Assembly: GCA_035503615.1 (NCBI GenBank)
Contig: DATJTI010000089.1
Coordinates: forward strand, 6,005 to 70,004
Direction of reading: 5' to 3'
DNA length: 64,000 nt
Origin: AP-15 sp035503615
GTDB taxonomy: Bacteria; Pseudomonadota; Alphaproteobacteria; ATCC43930; CGMCC-115725
Shown: positions 44,565-53,673 of the stretch, in pieces
Numbering within the stretch: position 1 is the stretch's first letter
Layout: every line of letters starts with the position of its first letter
The notes under the pieces: model-generated
The model's input: the letters and a program-made list of their open reading frames with translations, nothing else
Database searches by the model: none
Told to the model about the DNA's origin: nothing
Translations under genes and position numbers: made by a program

Positions 44565-45860
44565 TTGCCGACCAACAGCCAGCACCCGGAAACCCTGGTA
44601 CTCCATGCGGGGTATCGCAGCGATCCGACGACGACTGCGGTCGCGGTGCCGATCTATCAGACGACGAGCTACCAGTTCCGCGACACCAAGCACGCCGCCG
44701 ACCTCTTCGGGCTGGCCGAGCTCGGCAACATCTATACCCGCATCATGAACCCCACCAACGCGGTGCTCGAAGAGCGGGTTGCGGCACTCGAAGGCGGGGT
44801 CGCGGCATTGGCGCTGGCCTCGGGCCAGGCGGCGTCGTTGTTCGCGGTGCAGAACATCTGCCAGGCGGGCGACAATTTCGTCAGCTCGACCGACCTTTAC
44901 GGTGGAACCTGGAACCTGTTTCTCAACACGATGATGAAGACGATGGGGATCGAGGTGCGGTTTGTCGATCCCGCCGATCCGGAGGCCTTCCGGCGTGCGA
45001 CAGATGCCAGAACCCGCTGCTTTTATGCGGAAACCCTGCCCAACCCGAAGCTCGAAGTGTTCCCGATCGCCGAGGTGGCGAAAATCGGACGTGAGCTGGG
45101 CGTACCGCTGATCGTCGACAACACCGCCGCCCCGGTGCTGTGCCGTCCGCTCGAACACGGCGCCGCGATCGTCATGCATTCGACGACGAAATACATTGGC
45201 GGCCACGGCAGCTCGATCGGCGGCATCGTCGTCGATGGTGGCAATTTCGATTGGGAACAGCACGCCGCCCGCTTCCCGCTGTTGAACCAGCCGGATCCGA
45301 GCTATCACGGTGCGATCTGGACCCAGGCGGTCAAGCCCTTGGGGCCGATCGCCTATATTCTGAAGATGCGGGTGACGCTGTTGCGCGATCTCGGCGCGCC
45401 GATGAGCCCGTTCAACGCCTTCCTGTTCCTGCAAGGGCTCGAGACCCTGCCGCTGCGCATCCGCGCACATTGCGAGAACGCGCTGACCGCCGCGAGGTTT
45501 CTCGAGGAGCACCCGAAGGTCACCCGGGTCATCCATCCGAGCATGATGACCGGCGAAGCGCGGCGCCGAGCGGATGCTCATCTGAAGGGCGGGTATGGCG
45601 GCCTGTTGGGGTTCGAACTGAGCGGCGGGCTGGATGCCGGGCGGCGCTTTATCGATGCGCTCAAGATGTTCTACCACGTCGCCAATATCGGCGATTCGCG
45701 CAGCCTGGCGATCCATCCGGCTTCGACGACCCACTCGCAGCTGACGCCCGAAGAGCAGCGGCAGACCGGGGTCACCGAGAATTACGTGCGGCTGTCGATC
45801 GGGATCGAACATCCCGACGACATCCTCGCCGACCTGTCCCAGGCGCTCGACGCCGCCTGA
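44565..45860 (+). CDS. metY: O-acetylhomoserine aminocarboxypropyltransferase (Cys/Met metabolism PLP enzyme)
   Basis: A 431-residue PLP enzyme that joins O-acetylhomoserine with sulfide or methanethiol. Motifs are LVLHAGYRSDPTTTAVAVPIYQTTSY at the N-terminus, NIYTRIMNPT, ALASGQAASL, PLIVDNTAAP and the Schiff-base lysine in MHSTTKYIGGHG. The C-terminus QLTPEEQRQTGVTENYVRLSIGIEH is family-typical. TTG 44565 with GGAGAA upstream is the favoured start; GTG 44523 is open too. A possible structured leader precedes it. Confidence 0.9.
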   Translation: MPTNSQHPETLVLHAGYRSDPTTTAVAVPIYQTTSYQFRDTKHAADLFGLAELGNIYTRIMNPTNAVLEERVAALEGGVAALALASGQAASLFAVQNICQAGDNFVSSTDLYGGTWNLFLNTMMKTMGIEVRFVDPADPEAFRRATDARTRCFYAETLPNPKLEVFPIAEVAKIGRELGVPLIVDNTAAPVLCRPLEHGAAIVMHSTTKYIGGHGSSIGGIVVDGGNFDWEQHAARFPLLNQPDPSYHGAIWTQAVKPLGPIAYILKMRVTLLRDLGAPMSPFNAFLFLQGLETLPLRIRAHCENALTAARFLEEHPKVTRVIHPSMMTGEARRRADAHLKGGYGGLLGFELSGGLDAGRRFIDALKMFYHVANIGDSRSLAIHPASTTHSQLTPEEQRQTGVTENYVRLSIGIEHPDDILADLSQALDAA

Positions 45861-45910
45861 CCCGCCCGGTTGGGCGACCGCGGCACGCCGGGGCCGGCGA
45901 GGATTGCGGC

Positions 45911-46765
45911 ATGCTGCTGCGGCTGCCCTCACCGACCGATCTGGCCCTGACCGTCGCCAGCCATGGCTGGGCATATCTGGCGCCTTGGTCCTGGGAGCCG
46001 CAATCGGGGCGCCTCGGCCGCGCCGAGCGCATCGGCAGCCGCCTCGGCACGATCGAAATCGCCCAATCGGCCCCCGACGCCGTCCTCGTCAGCCGCACCG
46101 GCTTCACCGCTGCCGACGAAGCGGCCATCGCCGCGCGGGTGAGCCGCTGGCTTTCGGCCGATTGGCAGCCTGAAGCAGCGATCGCGGCGCTTGGCGGCAA
46201 CGGTGCCGGTGATGGGGCGGCGCTGATCGCGCAGGGCGGCGGGCGGCTGCTGCGCTGCTCGACCTTCTACGAAGATTTCGTCAAAACCGTCCTCACCATC
46301 AACACATCCTGGTCGTCGACCTGCCGCATGGCCGCGGCACTGGTGGCGGAGCCGGGCGGCGGGGCCTTTCCCGAGCCGCCGGCGGTGCTCGACTATGGCG
46401 AAGCACGGCTGCGCGAACGCGCCAAGCTCGGCTTTCGTGCGGCGACCGTCATCTCCACCACCCGGCAAATGCTCGCGGATGGCGCGATTGATGCCGCCGG
46501 TAACGGCCAGCCGGAGCGGCTCGGCCACGACTACCTGATCGGGCTCAAAGGCATCGGGCCCTACGCCGCGGCCCATTGCCGGCTTCTGCTGCATGATTTC
46601 TCACGAATCCCGGTCGATTCGGTCGTGGTCGCCTATCTGCGGGAGCGGCATGGCTGCGATCCGGCGGCCTTTGCCGTCGCCCGGTCTGCCTGGGGAGAGT
46701 ATCTGGCGCTCGGCTACCGGCTCGCACGCCTGCGCGAGAAGCTTGCGCCGCCGCCCGAGAACTGA
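45911..46765 (+). CDS. HhH-GPD base-excision DNA glycosylase
   Basis: A 284-residue protein with the HhH-GPD fold of the AlkA/Nth superfamily. The helix-hairpin-helix is LKGIGPYAAAH and the Gly/Pro/Asp loop gives RIPVDSVVV with the catalytic Asp. The core TFYEDFVKTVLTINTSWSSTCRM matches AlkA-like dimer segments. No iron-sulfur Cys cluster is present at the C-terminus, arguing against endonuclease III and for an alkyl-base glycosylase. It follows metY by 50 bp and may be co-transcribed. Confidence 0.8.
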   Translation: MLLRLPSPTDLALTVASHGWAYLAPWSWEPQSGRLGRAERIGSRLGTIEIAQSAPDAVLVSRTGFTAADEAAIAARVSRWLSADWQPEAAIAALGGNGAGDGAALIAQGGGRLLRCSTFYEDFVKTVLTINTSWSSTCRMAAALVAEPGGGAFPEPPAVLDYGEARLRERAKLGFRAATVISTTRQMLADGAIDAAGNGQPERLGHDYLIGLKGIGPYAAAHCRLLLHDFSRIPVDSVVVAYLRERHGCDPAAFAVARSAWGEYLALGYRLARLREKLAPPPEN

Positions 46766-46906
46766 CTCTCGATCGGCCCATCGGCACCAATCGACAAACT
46801 TGCAGGCGTGAGAGCTGGCTCACAGATCGGCCGTCCCGGCCGGATATAGCCTTGGCTCGCGCGACGAGGCCCGCCTCGCCCGCGTGACGCATCAAGGAGT
46901 ATCCCG

Positions 46907-48559
46907 ATGAGGAGCCCTGCCGCCAATCGGCGTATGCTCGCCAACAGTCTGCATCATCTGCCGCCGGGCTCGGTGGCGAAACGCCGGACCAACCCGAATA
47001 AATGGATCGAGCTGACGGTCGGCGTGCGCCGGCTGAAACCGCTGCCCGACCTGTCGGCGCTCGACATGAAGCGGCCGGGCGAGCGCCGCTACATGACCCG
47101 CGACCAATTGCGCGGCGAATACGGATCCGACCCGGCCGCGGTCGCCAACATCGAGAAATTCGCCGCCGAGCACCAGCTGGTGGTGACGCGCGACGAGCGC
47201 GCCTCGGCGCGGCTCGGTCTGGCCGGCACCGCCGCCAATGTCAGCGCCGCGTTCGGCGTCAAACTGCTCGACTATTCGCATCCCAAGCTCGGCGAGTTCC
47301 ACGCCCGCACCGGACCGGTCACATTGCCGGATGAGGTCGCCGACGCGATCACCGGCGTCTTCGGGCTCAACAATCACCGGGTCATGCACCGCCTGCCGCG
47401 CCCGCGCCAGAAGATCAATGCGTTGACGTCGATGGCGGCCGCCCGACCGTGGTTCGTCCCGACCGAGCTTGCCAGCATCTATAATTTCCCCACGGCCGAT
47501 GCGAGCGGCCAGTGCATCGGGCTATTGGAATTCGGCGGCGGGATCGAGACCAGCGACGTCACCGCCTATTTCCAGAAGATCGGCGTGCCGGCGCCCAATC
47601 TGCAGATCGTCGCGGTCGACGGAGTGAGCACCGATCCCTCTGCCGACCCCGATTCGACCGGCGAGGTCATGCTCGATATCGAGGTCGCCGGGGCGCTTGC
47701 CGGCGGCGCCAAGGTCGCAGCCTATTTCTCGACCTTCGACGAGAAGGGCCTGGTTGATATCCTGAGTGCCGTCATCAACGACGCGACCAATGATCCAGCG
47801 GTGCTGTCGGTCAGCTGGGGCTGGGACGAGAACCAGCCGTTCAACGGCAGCAGCATCCTGTGGTCGCCGGCGGCGATCGATCATGTCAATCAGAGCCTGC
47901 TGGCAGCAGCACAGCTCGGCATCACGGTCTGCGTCTCGACCGGCGACGACGGCTCCGAGGCCCAGGTCAAGGACGGCAACGCCCATGTCAACTTCCCGGC
48001 GACGAGCCCCTATGTGCTGGCGGTCGGCGGCACCACGCTGCATGCGCGCAAGAGCAAGAACGGGCAGCTCGCGGTCAGCGAAGCGGTGTGGAACGACGGT
48101 CCCGGCAGCGGCACCGGCGGCGGTGTCAGCGACCTGACCCCGGTGCCGGTCTGGCAGGAAGGAAAGGTGCCGCGCTCGATCAATTCCGGCAATTTCGCCG
48201 GCCGCGCGATCCCCGATGTCGCCGCCAACGCCGATCCGGCGACCGGCTATCTGACCATGTCCGGCGGCCAGCTCGGGATCGTCGGCGGGACCAGCGCTTC
48301 GGCGCCGCTCTGGGCCAGCCTGATCACCCGCATCAATGCCGCGATCGGCAGCCGGGTCGGCAATCTGAACGCCTTGCTCTACCAGACGATCGGCCCGGCC
48401 GGGACGCTGCGCGACATTACCAGCGGCAACAACGACACCGACGGCCTGCTCGGCGGCCAGTTTGCGGCCGGCACCGGGTGGGATGCGTGCACCGGCTGGG
48501 GTGTTCCGGATGGCGCGAAGCTGCTGGCGGCGCTCCAATCATCGGCGCCGACAAGCTGA
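46907..48559 (+). CDS. S53-family serine-carboxyl peptidase (sedolisin/kumamolisin-like)
   Basis: A 550-residue protein with an N-terminal pro-kumamolisin activation domain (about 1-175) and a catalytic domain. Catalytic residues are visible as E253 and D257 in STGEVMLDIEVAGA, oxyanion D347 in VSTGDDGSE and S463 in VGGTSASAPLW, with a calcium-site-like RDITSGNNDTDG near the end. Sedolisins are acid-acting endopeptidases and usually exported, but no Sec or Tat signal is visible at this N-terminus (MRSPAANRRML). AAGGAG precedes the ATG. Confidence 0.92.
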   Translation: MRSPAANRRMLANSLHHLPPGSVAKRRTNPNKWIELTVGVRRLKPLPDLSALDMKRPGERRYMTRDQLRGEYGSDPAAVANIEKFAAEHQLVVTRDERASARLGLAGTAANVSAAFGVKLLDYSHPKLGEFHARTGPVTLPDEVADAITGVFGLNNHRVMHRLPRPRQKINALTSMAAARPWFVPTELASIYNFPTADASGQCIGLLEFGGGIETSDVTAYFQKIGVPAPNLQIVAVDGVSTDPSADPDSTGEVMLDIEVAGALAGGAKVAAYFSTFDEKGLVDILSAVINDATNDPAVLSVSWGWDENQPFNGSSILWSPAAIDHVNQSLLAAAQLGITVCVSTGDDGSEAQVKDGNAHVNFPATSPYVLAVGGTTLHARKSKNGQLAVSEAVWNDGPGSGTGGGVSDLTPVPVWQEGKVPRSINSGNFAGRAIPDVAANADPATGYLTMSGGQLGIVGGTSASAPLWASLITRINAAIGSRVGNLNALLYQTIGPAGTLRDITSGNNDTDGLLGGQFAAGTGWDACTGWGVPDGAKLLAALQSSAPTS

Positions 48560-48574
48560 GCCGGCCTCGGCACG

Positions 48575-48632
48575 GGCATCTGGTACGGCTTCCAGGGGAG
48601 CACTGCCCCTGGAGGCGGTACCAGCCGATGCC
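48575..48632. terminator. Long imperfect palindrome after the S53 peptidase
   Basis: GGCATC-TGGTAC-GGC-TTCCAGGGG pairs with CCCCTGGA-GGC-GGTACCA-GCC-GATGCC across a short loop, giving about 20 base pairs with small interruptions. It begins 15 bases after the stop codon. There is no U-run, so it could be a factor-assisted terminator or a REP-like element. Confidence 0.6.
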
Positions 48633-48726
48633 ATCAACCTCGACTTCGGCAGGCGAGCGGCTATTGTGCCTTTATGGTTAAATTGAGGCCGGCACGCGTT
48701 CGAGCCGGCCCGCACCGACGGGGGCC

Positions 48727-51153
48727 ATGATGAAAATAGTCCGGCCCAGGACCCGCCTCCTGTTCCCCGCGCTGCTCGCCGCAACCGTTATCGCCGCGTT
48801 TGGCGGCATGGCGCGCGGGCAGGTCATCGACGAGGCACGCCAGGCGGGCCGCAGCGCGCAAAGCCTGCCGGCAGCCGACGAGGATTATTTCCACGGCATG
48901 GATGGCGGCATCACCTTGACCCCGGACGAGGTCAAGGGCCGCGACATGTGGCTCGTCTGGACCGGCGGCGACGACCGGCTGTGGGACCAGCTCACCAACC
49001 TGACCTTCGGCTCGTTCGATCTCTTGAAGATCCTGTCCTCCTATCCCGGCCTCAAATACAGCCGCGACAATCGCTGGGAATATCTCGGGCTGGTCAACGA
49101 GCCGTGCTTTTCGAAGGCCACCGGTCCCGATCCGCAGCATTACGGGCTGTGGCTCGACCGGCGCGACCCGAAATGCCCGCCCGACCCGTTCGCCAATGCC
49201 CAGAAATATCCCGGTGTCGCAATCGGTGCGCGCGGCAAGAACATGCCCATCGGCTCCTATTACGGCGAGCCGACCGGAATCGTCGGGCTGCGCCTTTTCC
49301 CCAATCCGGCGTTTGACGCGGCCGCGGCAAAACGCTGGGACCCGCAGCGCTTCTATAACGACCCGAGCTATTATCTGTCGAAGGATCTGGTGCGGCCCTA
49401 CCGGGTCGGCATGGCCTGCGCCTTCTGCCATGTCAGCGCCAATCCGGATAAGCCGCCGGCCAACCCCGACGCGCCGGCATGGGCCAATCTGAGCTCGACC
49501 GCCGGCGCCCAGTATTTCTGGGTCGACCGCATCCTCGCCTGGAACGCCGACCCGTCGAATTTCCTGTTCCAGGTGTTGCATACCGCGCGACCGGGGTCGC
49601 TCGACACCTCGCTGGTTTCGACCGACAACATCAACAACCCGCGCACGATGAATGCGATCTACGATTTGCTGCCGCGGCTGGAGCTGGCGCGGAGCTGGGG
49701 ACGCGAGACACTCGGAGCGGACAACCTCGCCAACAAGCAGTTCAATGATTTTGTCAAATCCGGTCCGCTGACCCAGTTCTTTCAGTCGCCCGACACGGTC
49801 TGGACGCCGCATGTGCTGAAGGATGGTAGCGATTCGGTGGGGGCGCTCGGCGCCCTGAACCGGGTCTATCTGAATATCGGCCTCTTCAGCGAGGAGTGGC
49901 TCAGGCATTTCAACCCGATCCTCGGCGGCAAGGCGGTGACGCCGATTGCGATCACGACGGCGCGGGCGAACTCCTCCTATTGGCAGGCGACCGAGATGCA
50001 GACGCCGGACATGGCGCTGTTCCTCTTGAAGGCATCTTATCCGCACAAACTCGCCGACGCCCCCGGCGGTGCGGCCTATCTGAACGATCCGGCGGCATTG
50101 GTGCAGCAGGGCAGGCTCGTCTTCGCCGACAATTGCGCGATGTGCCATTCGAGCAAGGCGCCCACACCGCCCGCCGGCGCCGCTCTCGGCAGCTGCATCG
50201 GCCCGCATTATCTCGAATGCTGGAACCGTTATTGGGCGTGGAGCCATACCGACGCCTTCCGCAGCCGGATGCACCAGATCGTCGCGGCCAAGCACTTCCT
50301 CGACGACAACTACCTGTCGAACGACGCGCGGGTGCCGGTGACCTTGCTGCAGACCAACGCCTGCAGCCCATTGGCGACTAACGCCATTGCCGGCAATATC
50401 TGGGACAATTTCTCGTCGGCTTCCTACAAATCGCTGCCCGCGGTCGGCACGATCACGGTCTACGACCCGTTCACCGGCAAGCCAAAGCCGTACAAGATGC
50501 CGGGCGGCGGGCGCGGCTACACCCGGGTGCCGTCGCTGATCAGCCTGTGGGCGACCGCCCCCTACCTCTTGAACAACAGCGTCGGCAAATTCGAGGCGAG
50601 CCCATCGGTCGCCTCCCGCATGGCCTCGTTCGAGGATTCGATCACCCAAATGCTGTGGCCGCAGAAGCGCGACCAGGACCCGGTGCTCGGCGACAAAATC
50701 CCCGGGGTGATCGACCGCACCACGGCGACGAGCTGGCTGCGCATTCCGACCGGCTATCTGCCCGACGCGATCCGGAAGTCGCAGCGGATCCTCAACTTCG
50801 CCGTCCCGGTGTTTGACCAGAAAGGGATCGAGATCGGCCCGATCCCGAAGGGCACGCCGGTCGACCTCCTGGCCAATTTCGATCCGCTGCCGCCCGACGG
50901 CAGCAGTCTGAAGCAGCGCCTGGCACATGACGGAGAGGTCGTCGCCGTCGTCTTCAGGCTGGTGCACGACCTGCGCACGCTGCCGAAAAATCCGACCGAC
51001 GCCGAGGCCCGCCAGGTCTTCTCCAATGTCGGCGAGCAATTATTCGCACTCAGCAAATGCCCCGACTATGTCGTCAACCGCGGCCATTATTTCGGCTCGC
51101 GGCTGAGCGATACCGACAAGAACGCGCTGATCGCCTACCTGAAGACATTTTGA
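48727..51153 (+). CDS. Large exported di-heme c-type cytochrome of unknown function
   Basis: An 808-residue protein with a cleavable signal peptide (LLFPALLAATVIAAFGGMARG) and two c-type heme motifs, CAFCH at 231-235 and CAMCH at 470-474, so it acts outside the cytoplasmic membrane. Between and around them are many aromatic residues (WDQLTNLTFGSFDLL, YWAWSHTD) and additional cysteines. Size, two distant hemes and the sequence GRLVFADNCAMCH suggest a MauG/RoxA-like di-heme oxidase or electron-transfer partner, but I recognise no exact family. The GMC gene starts 25 bp after its stop, implying a joint electron path. Confidence 0.78.
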   Translation: MMKIVRPRTRLLFPALLAATVIAAFGGMARGQVIDEARQAGRSAQSLPAADEDYFHGMDGGITLTPDEVKGRDMWLVWTGGDDRLWDQLTNLTFGSFDLLKILSSYPGLKYSRDNRWEYLGLVNEPCFSKATGPDPQHYGLWLDRRDPKCPPDPFANAQKYPGVAIGARGKNMPIGSYYGEPTGIVGLRLFPNPAFDAAAAKRWDPQRFYNDPSYYLSKDLVRPYRVGMACAFCHVSANPDKPPANPDAPAWANLSSTAGAQYFWVDRILAWNADPSNFLFQVLHTARPGSLDTSLVSTDNINNPRTMNAIYDLLPRLELARSWGRETLGADNLANKQFNDFVKSGPLTQFFQSPDTVWTPHVLKDGSDSVGALGALNRVYLNIGLFSEEWLRHFNPILGGKAVTPIAITTARANSSYWQATEMQTPDMALFLLKASYPHKLADAPGGAAYLNDPAALVQQGRLVFADNCAMCHSSKAPTPPAGAALGSCIGPHYLECWNRYWAWSHTDAFRSRMHQIVAAKHFLDDNYLSNDARVPVTLLQTNACSPLATNAIAGNIWDNFSSASYKSLPAVGTITVYDPFTGKPKPYKMPGGGRGYTRVPSLISLWATAPYLLNNSVGKFEASPSVASRMASFEDSITQMLWPQKRDQDPVLGDKIPGVIDRTTATSWLRIPTGYLPDAIRKSQRILNFAVPVFDQKGIEIGPIPKGTPVDLLANFDPLPPDGSSLKQRLAHDGEVVAVVFRLVHDLRTLPKNPTDAEARQVFSNVGEQLFALSKCPDYVVNRGHYFGSRLSDTDKNALIAYLKTF

Positions 51154-51173
51154 GGCCTAAAGACATTTTGAGG
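51142..51173. repeat. 15-bp direct duplication across the cytochrome stop codon
   Basis: AAGACATTTTGAGGC occurs at 51142-51156 and again at 51159-51173, with two bases between. The first copy contains the last codons and stop of the cytochrome gene; the second sits directly before the GMC start. Confidence 0.9.
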
Positions 51174-51178
51174 CGTCG

Positions 51179-53068
51179 ATGAGCGCAGGCACGAGCTCGG
51201 GCAGCGACAAATTCGATTACATCATTGTCGGCTCCGGTCCGGGCGGCGGCACCGTGGCGGCGCGGCTGGCCGAGGCCGGGCGGCGGGTATTGCTGCTCGA
51301 AGCCGGCGGCGACCCGCGCCTCCTGTCCGGCACCAATGACGACCAGCCCGCCATCGATCGCCTCCCCGATGATTACGATGTGCCGGCGTTTCACGGCTTC
51401 GCGTCCGAGAATGATGCGCTGCGCTGGGACTTCTTCGTCCGCCATTACGCCGATGACGCGATGCAGGCGAAAGACCCGAAATATGTCCGCGACTATCGCG
51501 GCGAGCCGGTTGATGGCGTCCTCTATCCGCGCGCCGGCACGCTCGGCGGCTGCACCGCGCACAATGCGATGATCTTCGTCTACCCGCACAATGCCGATTG
51601 GGACGGCATCGCGGCGCTGACCGGCGACGCATCGTGGAACGCCGCGCAGATGCGCCAATATTTCGAGCGGCTGGAGAACTGCCATTACCGGCCGATCGAG
51701 CGCTTGCTCGCCAAGGCCGGTGACAATCTGTCGCGCCACGGTTGGAACGGCTGGCTCGATGTCGAAACCGCGATCCCGGAGGCCGCACTCGGCGATTTCG
51801 GGCTGGTCGAGTTCCTGCTGTATTCAGCCGCCGATGCGTTCGAGGATTTCGGTCAGCCGATCGAACGCCTGTTCCGGCTGACCGAGACAAAGGCCGACCC
51901 GAACGACTGGCGGCTCGTCGCCGCCAACGCGACCGGCGTGCGCTACACGCCGCTGACGACACGCAAGCACCATCGCATCGGCGCCCGCGAGCGGCTGATC
52001 GAGACCGCGGCGAAATACCCGGACCGGCTGCACATCGAGCTCGACGCGCTGGTGACGCGGGTGCTGCTCGATGACGACAACCGGGCGACCGGCGTCGAAT
52101 ATCTGAAGGGTGCCCGGCTCTACCGCGCGCATGGCCAGAAGGCGACCGGGCCGGGTGTGCCGATGCGGGTCGATGCGGCACGGGAGGTGATCCTCTGCGG
52201 CGGCGCCTTCAACACGCCGCAATTGCTGATGCTGTCCGGCATCGGGCCGCGCGCGGTGCTGGCGCCGCTCGGCATACCGTTGCGGATCGAGTTGCCAGAC
52301 GTCGGCCGGAATTTGCAGGACCGCTACGAGATCGGCGTTGTCAACCGGATGAATTTCGACCGCTGGAAGATTCTCGACGGCGCCACCTTCAGCCGCGGCG
52401 ACCCGCAATATCGCGACTGGGCCGCCGGCCGTGACGGCGTCTATGCCAGCAATGGCGCGGTCTTGGCGACGATCCTCAAATCCTTTCCCGAGCGGCCGTT
52501 GCCTGATTTGTTCTGCTTTGCGCTGCTCGGCCTGTTCGGCGGCTATTTCCCGGGCTATTCGTCGCTCGAATTAAAGAAGCCCAATTACCTGACCTGGGCG
52601 ATCCTGAAAGCGCACACAGAGAACCGCGCCGGCGAGGTGCGGTTGCGCTCGACCGACCCGCGCGACACGCCGCTCGTCGATTTTCATTATTTCGCGGAGG
52701 GCAGCGACCAGGCGGGCGAGGATCTCGCCTCGGTCGTCGCCGGCATCCGGTTTGTGCGCAGACTGACCAGGGCGCTCAAGGAACGCGGGCTAATCGCCGC
52801 CGAGGAGCAGCCGGGCGATGCATTGCAGAGCGACGCCGAGCTCGGCGACTTTGTGCGCACCCATGCCTGGGGCCACCACGCCTCGTGCAGCTGCGCGATC
52901 GGCCCGCGCGCGGCGGGCGGCGTGCTCGACAGCGCCTTCCGGGTCTATGGCGCCAAAGGGCTGCGCGTGGTCGACGCCTCGGTGTTTCCGCGCATCCCGG
53001 GATTTTTCATTGCCAGCGCCATCTACATGATCGGTGAAAAGGCCGCCGATGTGATCCTCGCCGGCTGA
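51179..53068 (+). CDS. GMC-family FAD-dependent oxidoreductase
   Basis: A 629-residue glucose-methanol-choline oxidoreductase. The FAD dinucleotide fold is YIIVGSGPGGGTVAARLAEAGRRVLLLEAGG; GTLGGCTAHNAMIFVYPHNADWD and ILCGGAFNTPQLLMLSGIGP are the two GMC signatures; the C-terminal active site has AWGHHASCSCAIGP (His) and VVDASVFPRIPGFFIASAIYMIGEKAA. No Tat or Sec signal is visible, although its likely electron acceptor, the cytochrome encoded just upstream, has one. Substrate is an alcohol of unknown identity. Confidence 0.9.
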   Translation: MSAGTSSGSDKFDYIIVGSGPGGGTVAARLAEAGRRVLLLEAGGDPRLLSGTNDDQPAIDRLPDDYDVPAFHGFASENDALRWDFFVRHYADDAMQAKDPKYVRDYRGEPVDGVLYPRAGTLGGCTAHNAMIFVYPHNADWDGIAALTGDASWNAAQMRQYFERLENCHYRPIERLLAKAGDNLSRHGWNGWLDVETAIPEAALGDFGLVEFLLYSAADAFEDFGQPIERLFRLTETKADPNDWRLVAANATGVRYTPLTTRKHHRIGARERLIETAAKYPDRLHIELDALVTRVLLDDDNRATGVEYLKGARLYRAHGQKATGPGVPMRVDAAREVILCGGAFNTPQLLMLSGIGPRAVLAPLGIPLRIELPDVGRNLQDRYEIGVVNRMNFDRWKILDGATFSRGDPQYRDWAAGRDGVYASNGAVLATILKSFPERPLPDLFCFALLGLFGGYFPGYSSLELKKPNYLTWAILKAHTENRAGEVRLRSTDPRDTPLVDFHYFAEGSDQAGEDLASVVAGIRFVRRLTRALKERGLIAAEEQPGDALQSDAELGDFVRTHAWGHHASCSCAIGPRAAGGVLDSAFRVYGAKGLRVVDASVFPRIPGFFIASAIYMIGEKAADVILAG

Positions 53069-53163
53069 CCCGTGCTCCCGCAGCGGCCGACCCGGTGGCC
53101 AGCCCCGCCGCCCTTCCTGTAAACTGCGATCATCAATGGAGGACCACTCAAAGGGAGGCGGCC

Positions 53164-53673
53164 ATGGCACTGGAGGTCAGGCGGATCGTCACCGGGCACG
53201 ACGCGAACGGCAAGGCGGTCGTCGCCAGCGACGAGCGGCTCACGGCGGTGCCGCGACTCAATCGCCCGCATATCGCGGGTTGCGAGATCTGGTCCACCGA
53301 CAAGATGCCGGCCGACAACTCGGCCGAAGCTGAAGCGGCACAGCGCGCCGGCTTTGTCAGGCGCTACAATTATGTCGGCACCGGCCAGGGCACCGTGATC
53401 CGGGTCACCGAATTCGCGCCGGGTGCGCCCAAATTCATGCATCGCACCGAGACCGTCGATTACGCGATCCTGCTCAAGGGTGAATGCGATCTCGAATTCG
53501 ACAGCGGCGAAATCATGCATATGAAACCGGGCGATATTTGTGTGCAGCGCGGCACGATGCATGCCTGGGTCAACAACGGATCGGCGCCGGCGGTGTTCGC
53601 CTTTGTCCTGATCGACGCCAAACCGGCCGAGCTTGCCGGACAGGCGCTCACCACCCATTACCCCTTGTCATGA
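53164..53673 (+). CDS. Cupin-domain protein
   Basis: A 169-residue single-cupin protein. The barrel spans VTEFAPGAPKFMHRTETVDYAILLKGECDLEFDSGE to MKPGDICVQRGTMHAWVNNG, with the metal-ligand pattern H...E...H retained. It may be an isomerase, a ring-cleavage dioxygenase-like enzyme or a binding protein; the motif alone does not decide. GGGAGG precedes the ATG. Its stop overlaps the next ATG (ATGA), so it is coupled to the alpha/beta hydrolase. Confidence 0.85.
   Translation: MALEVRRIVTGHDANGKAVVASDERLTAVPRLNRPHIAGCEIWSTDKMPADNSAEAEAAQRAGFVRRYNYVGTGQGTVIRVTEFAPGAPKFMHRTETVDYAILLKGECDLEFDSGEIMHMKPGDICVQRGTMHAWVNNGSAPAVFAFVLIDAKPAELAGQALTTHYPLS

Noticed and set aside
48661..51039. A 792-codon open frame on the minus strand opposite the cytochrome gene
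   Set aside because: It mirrors the codon pattern of the plus-strand gene in high-GC DNA, has no recognisable domain, and the plus strand has heme motifs and a signal peptide.
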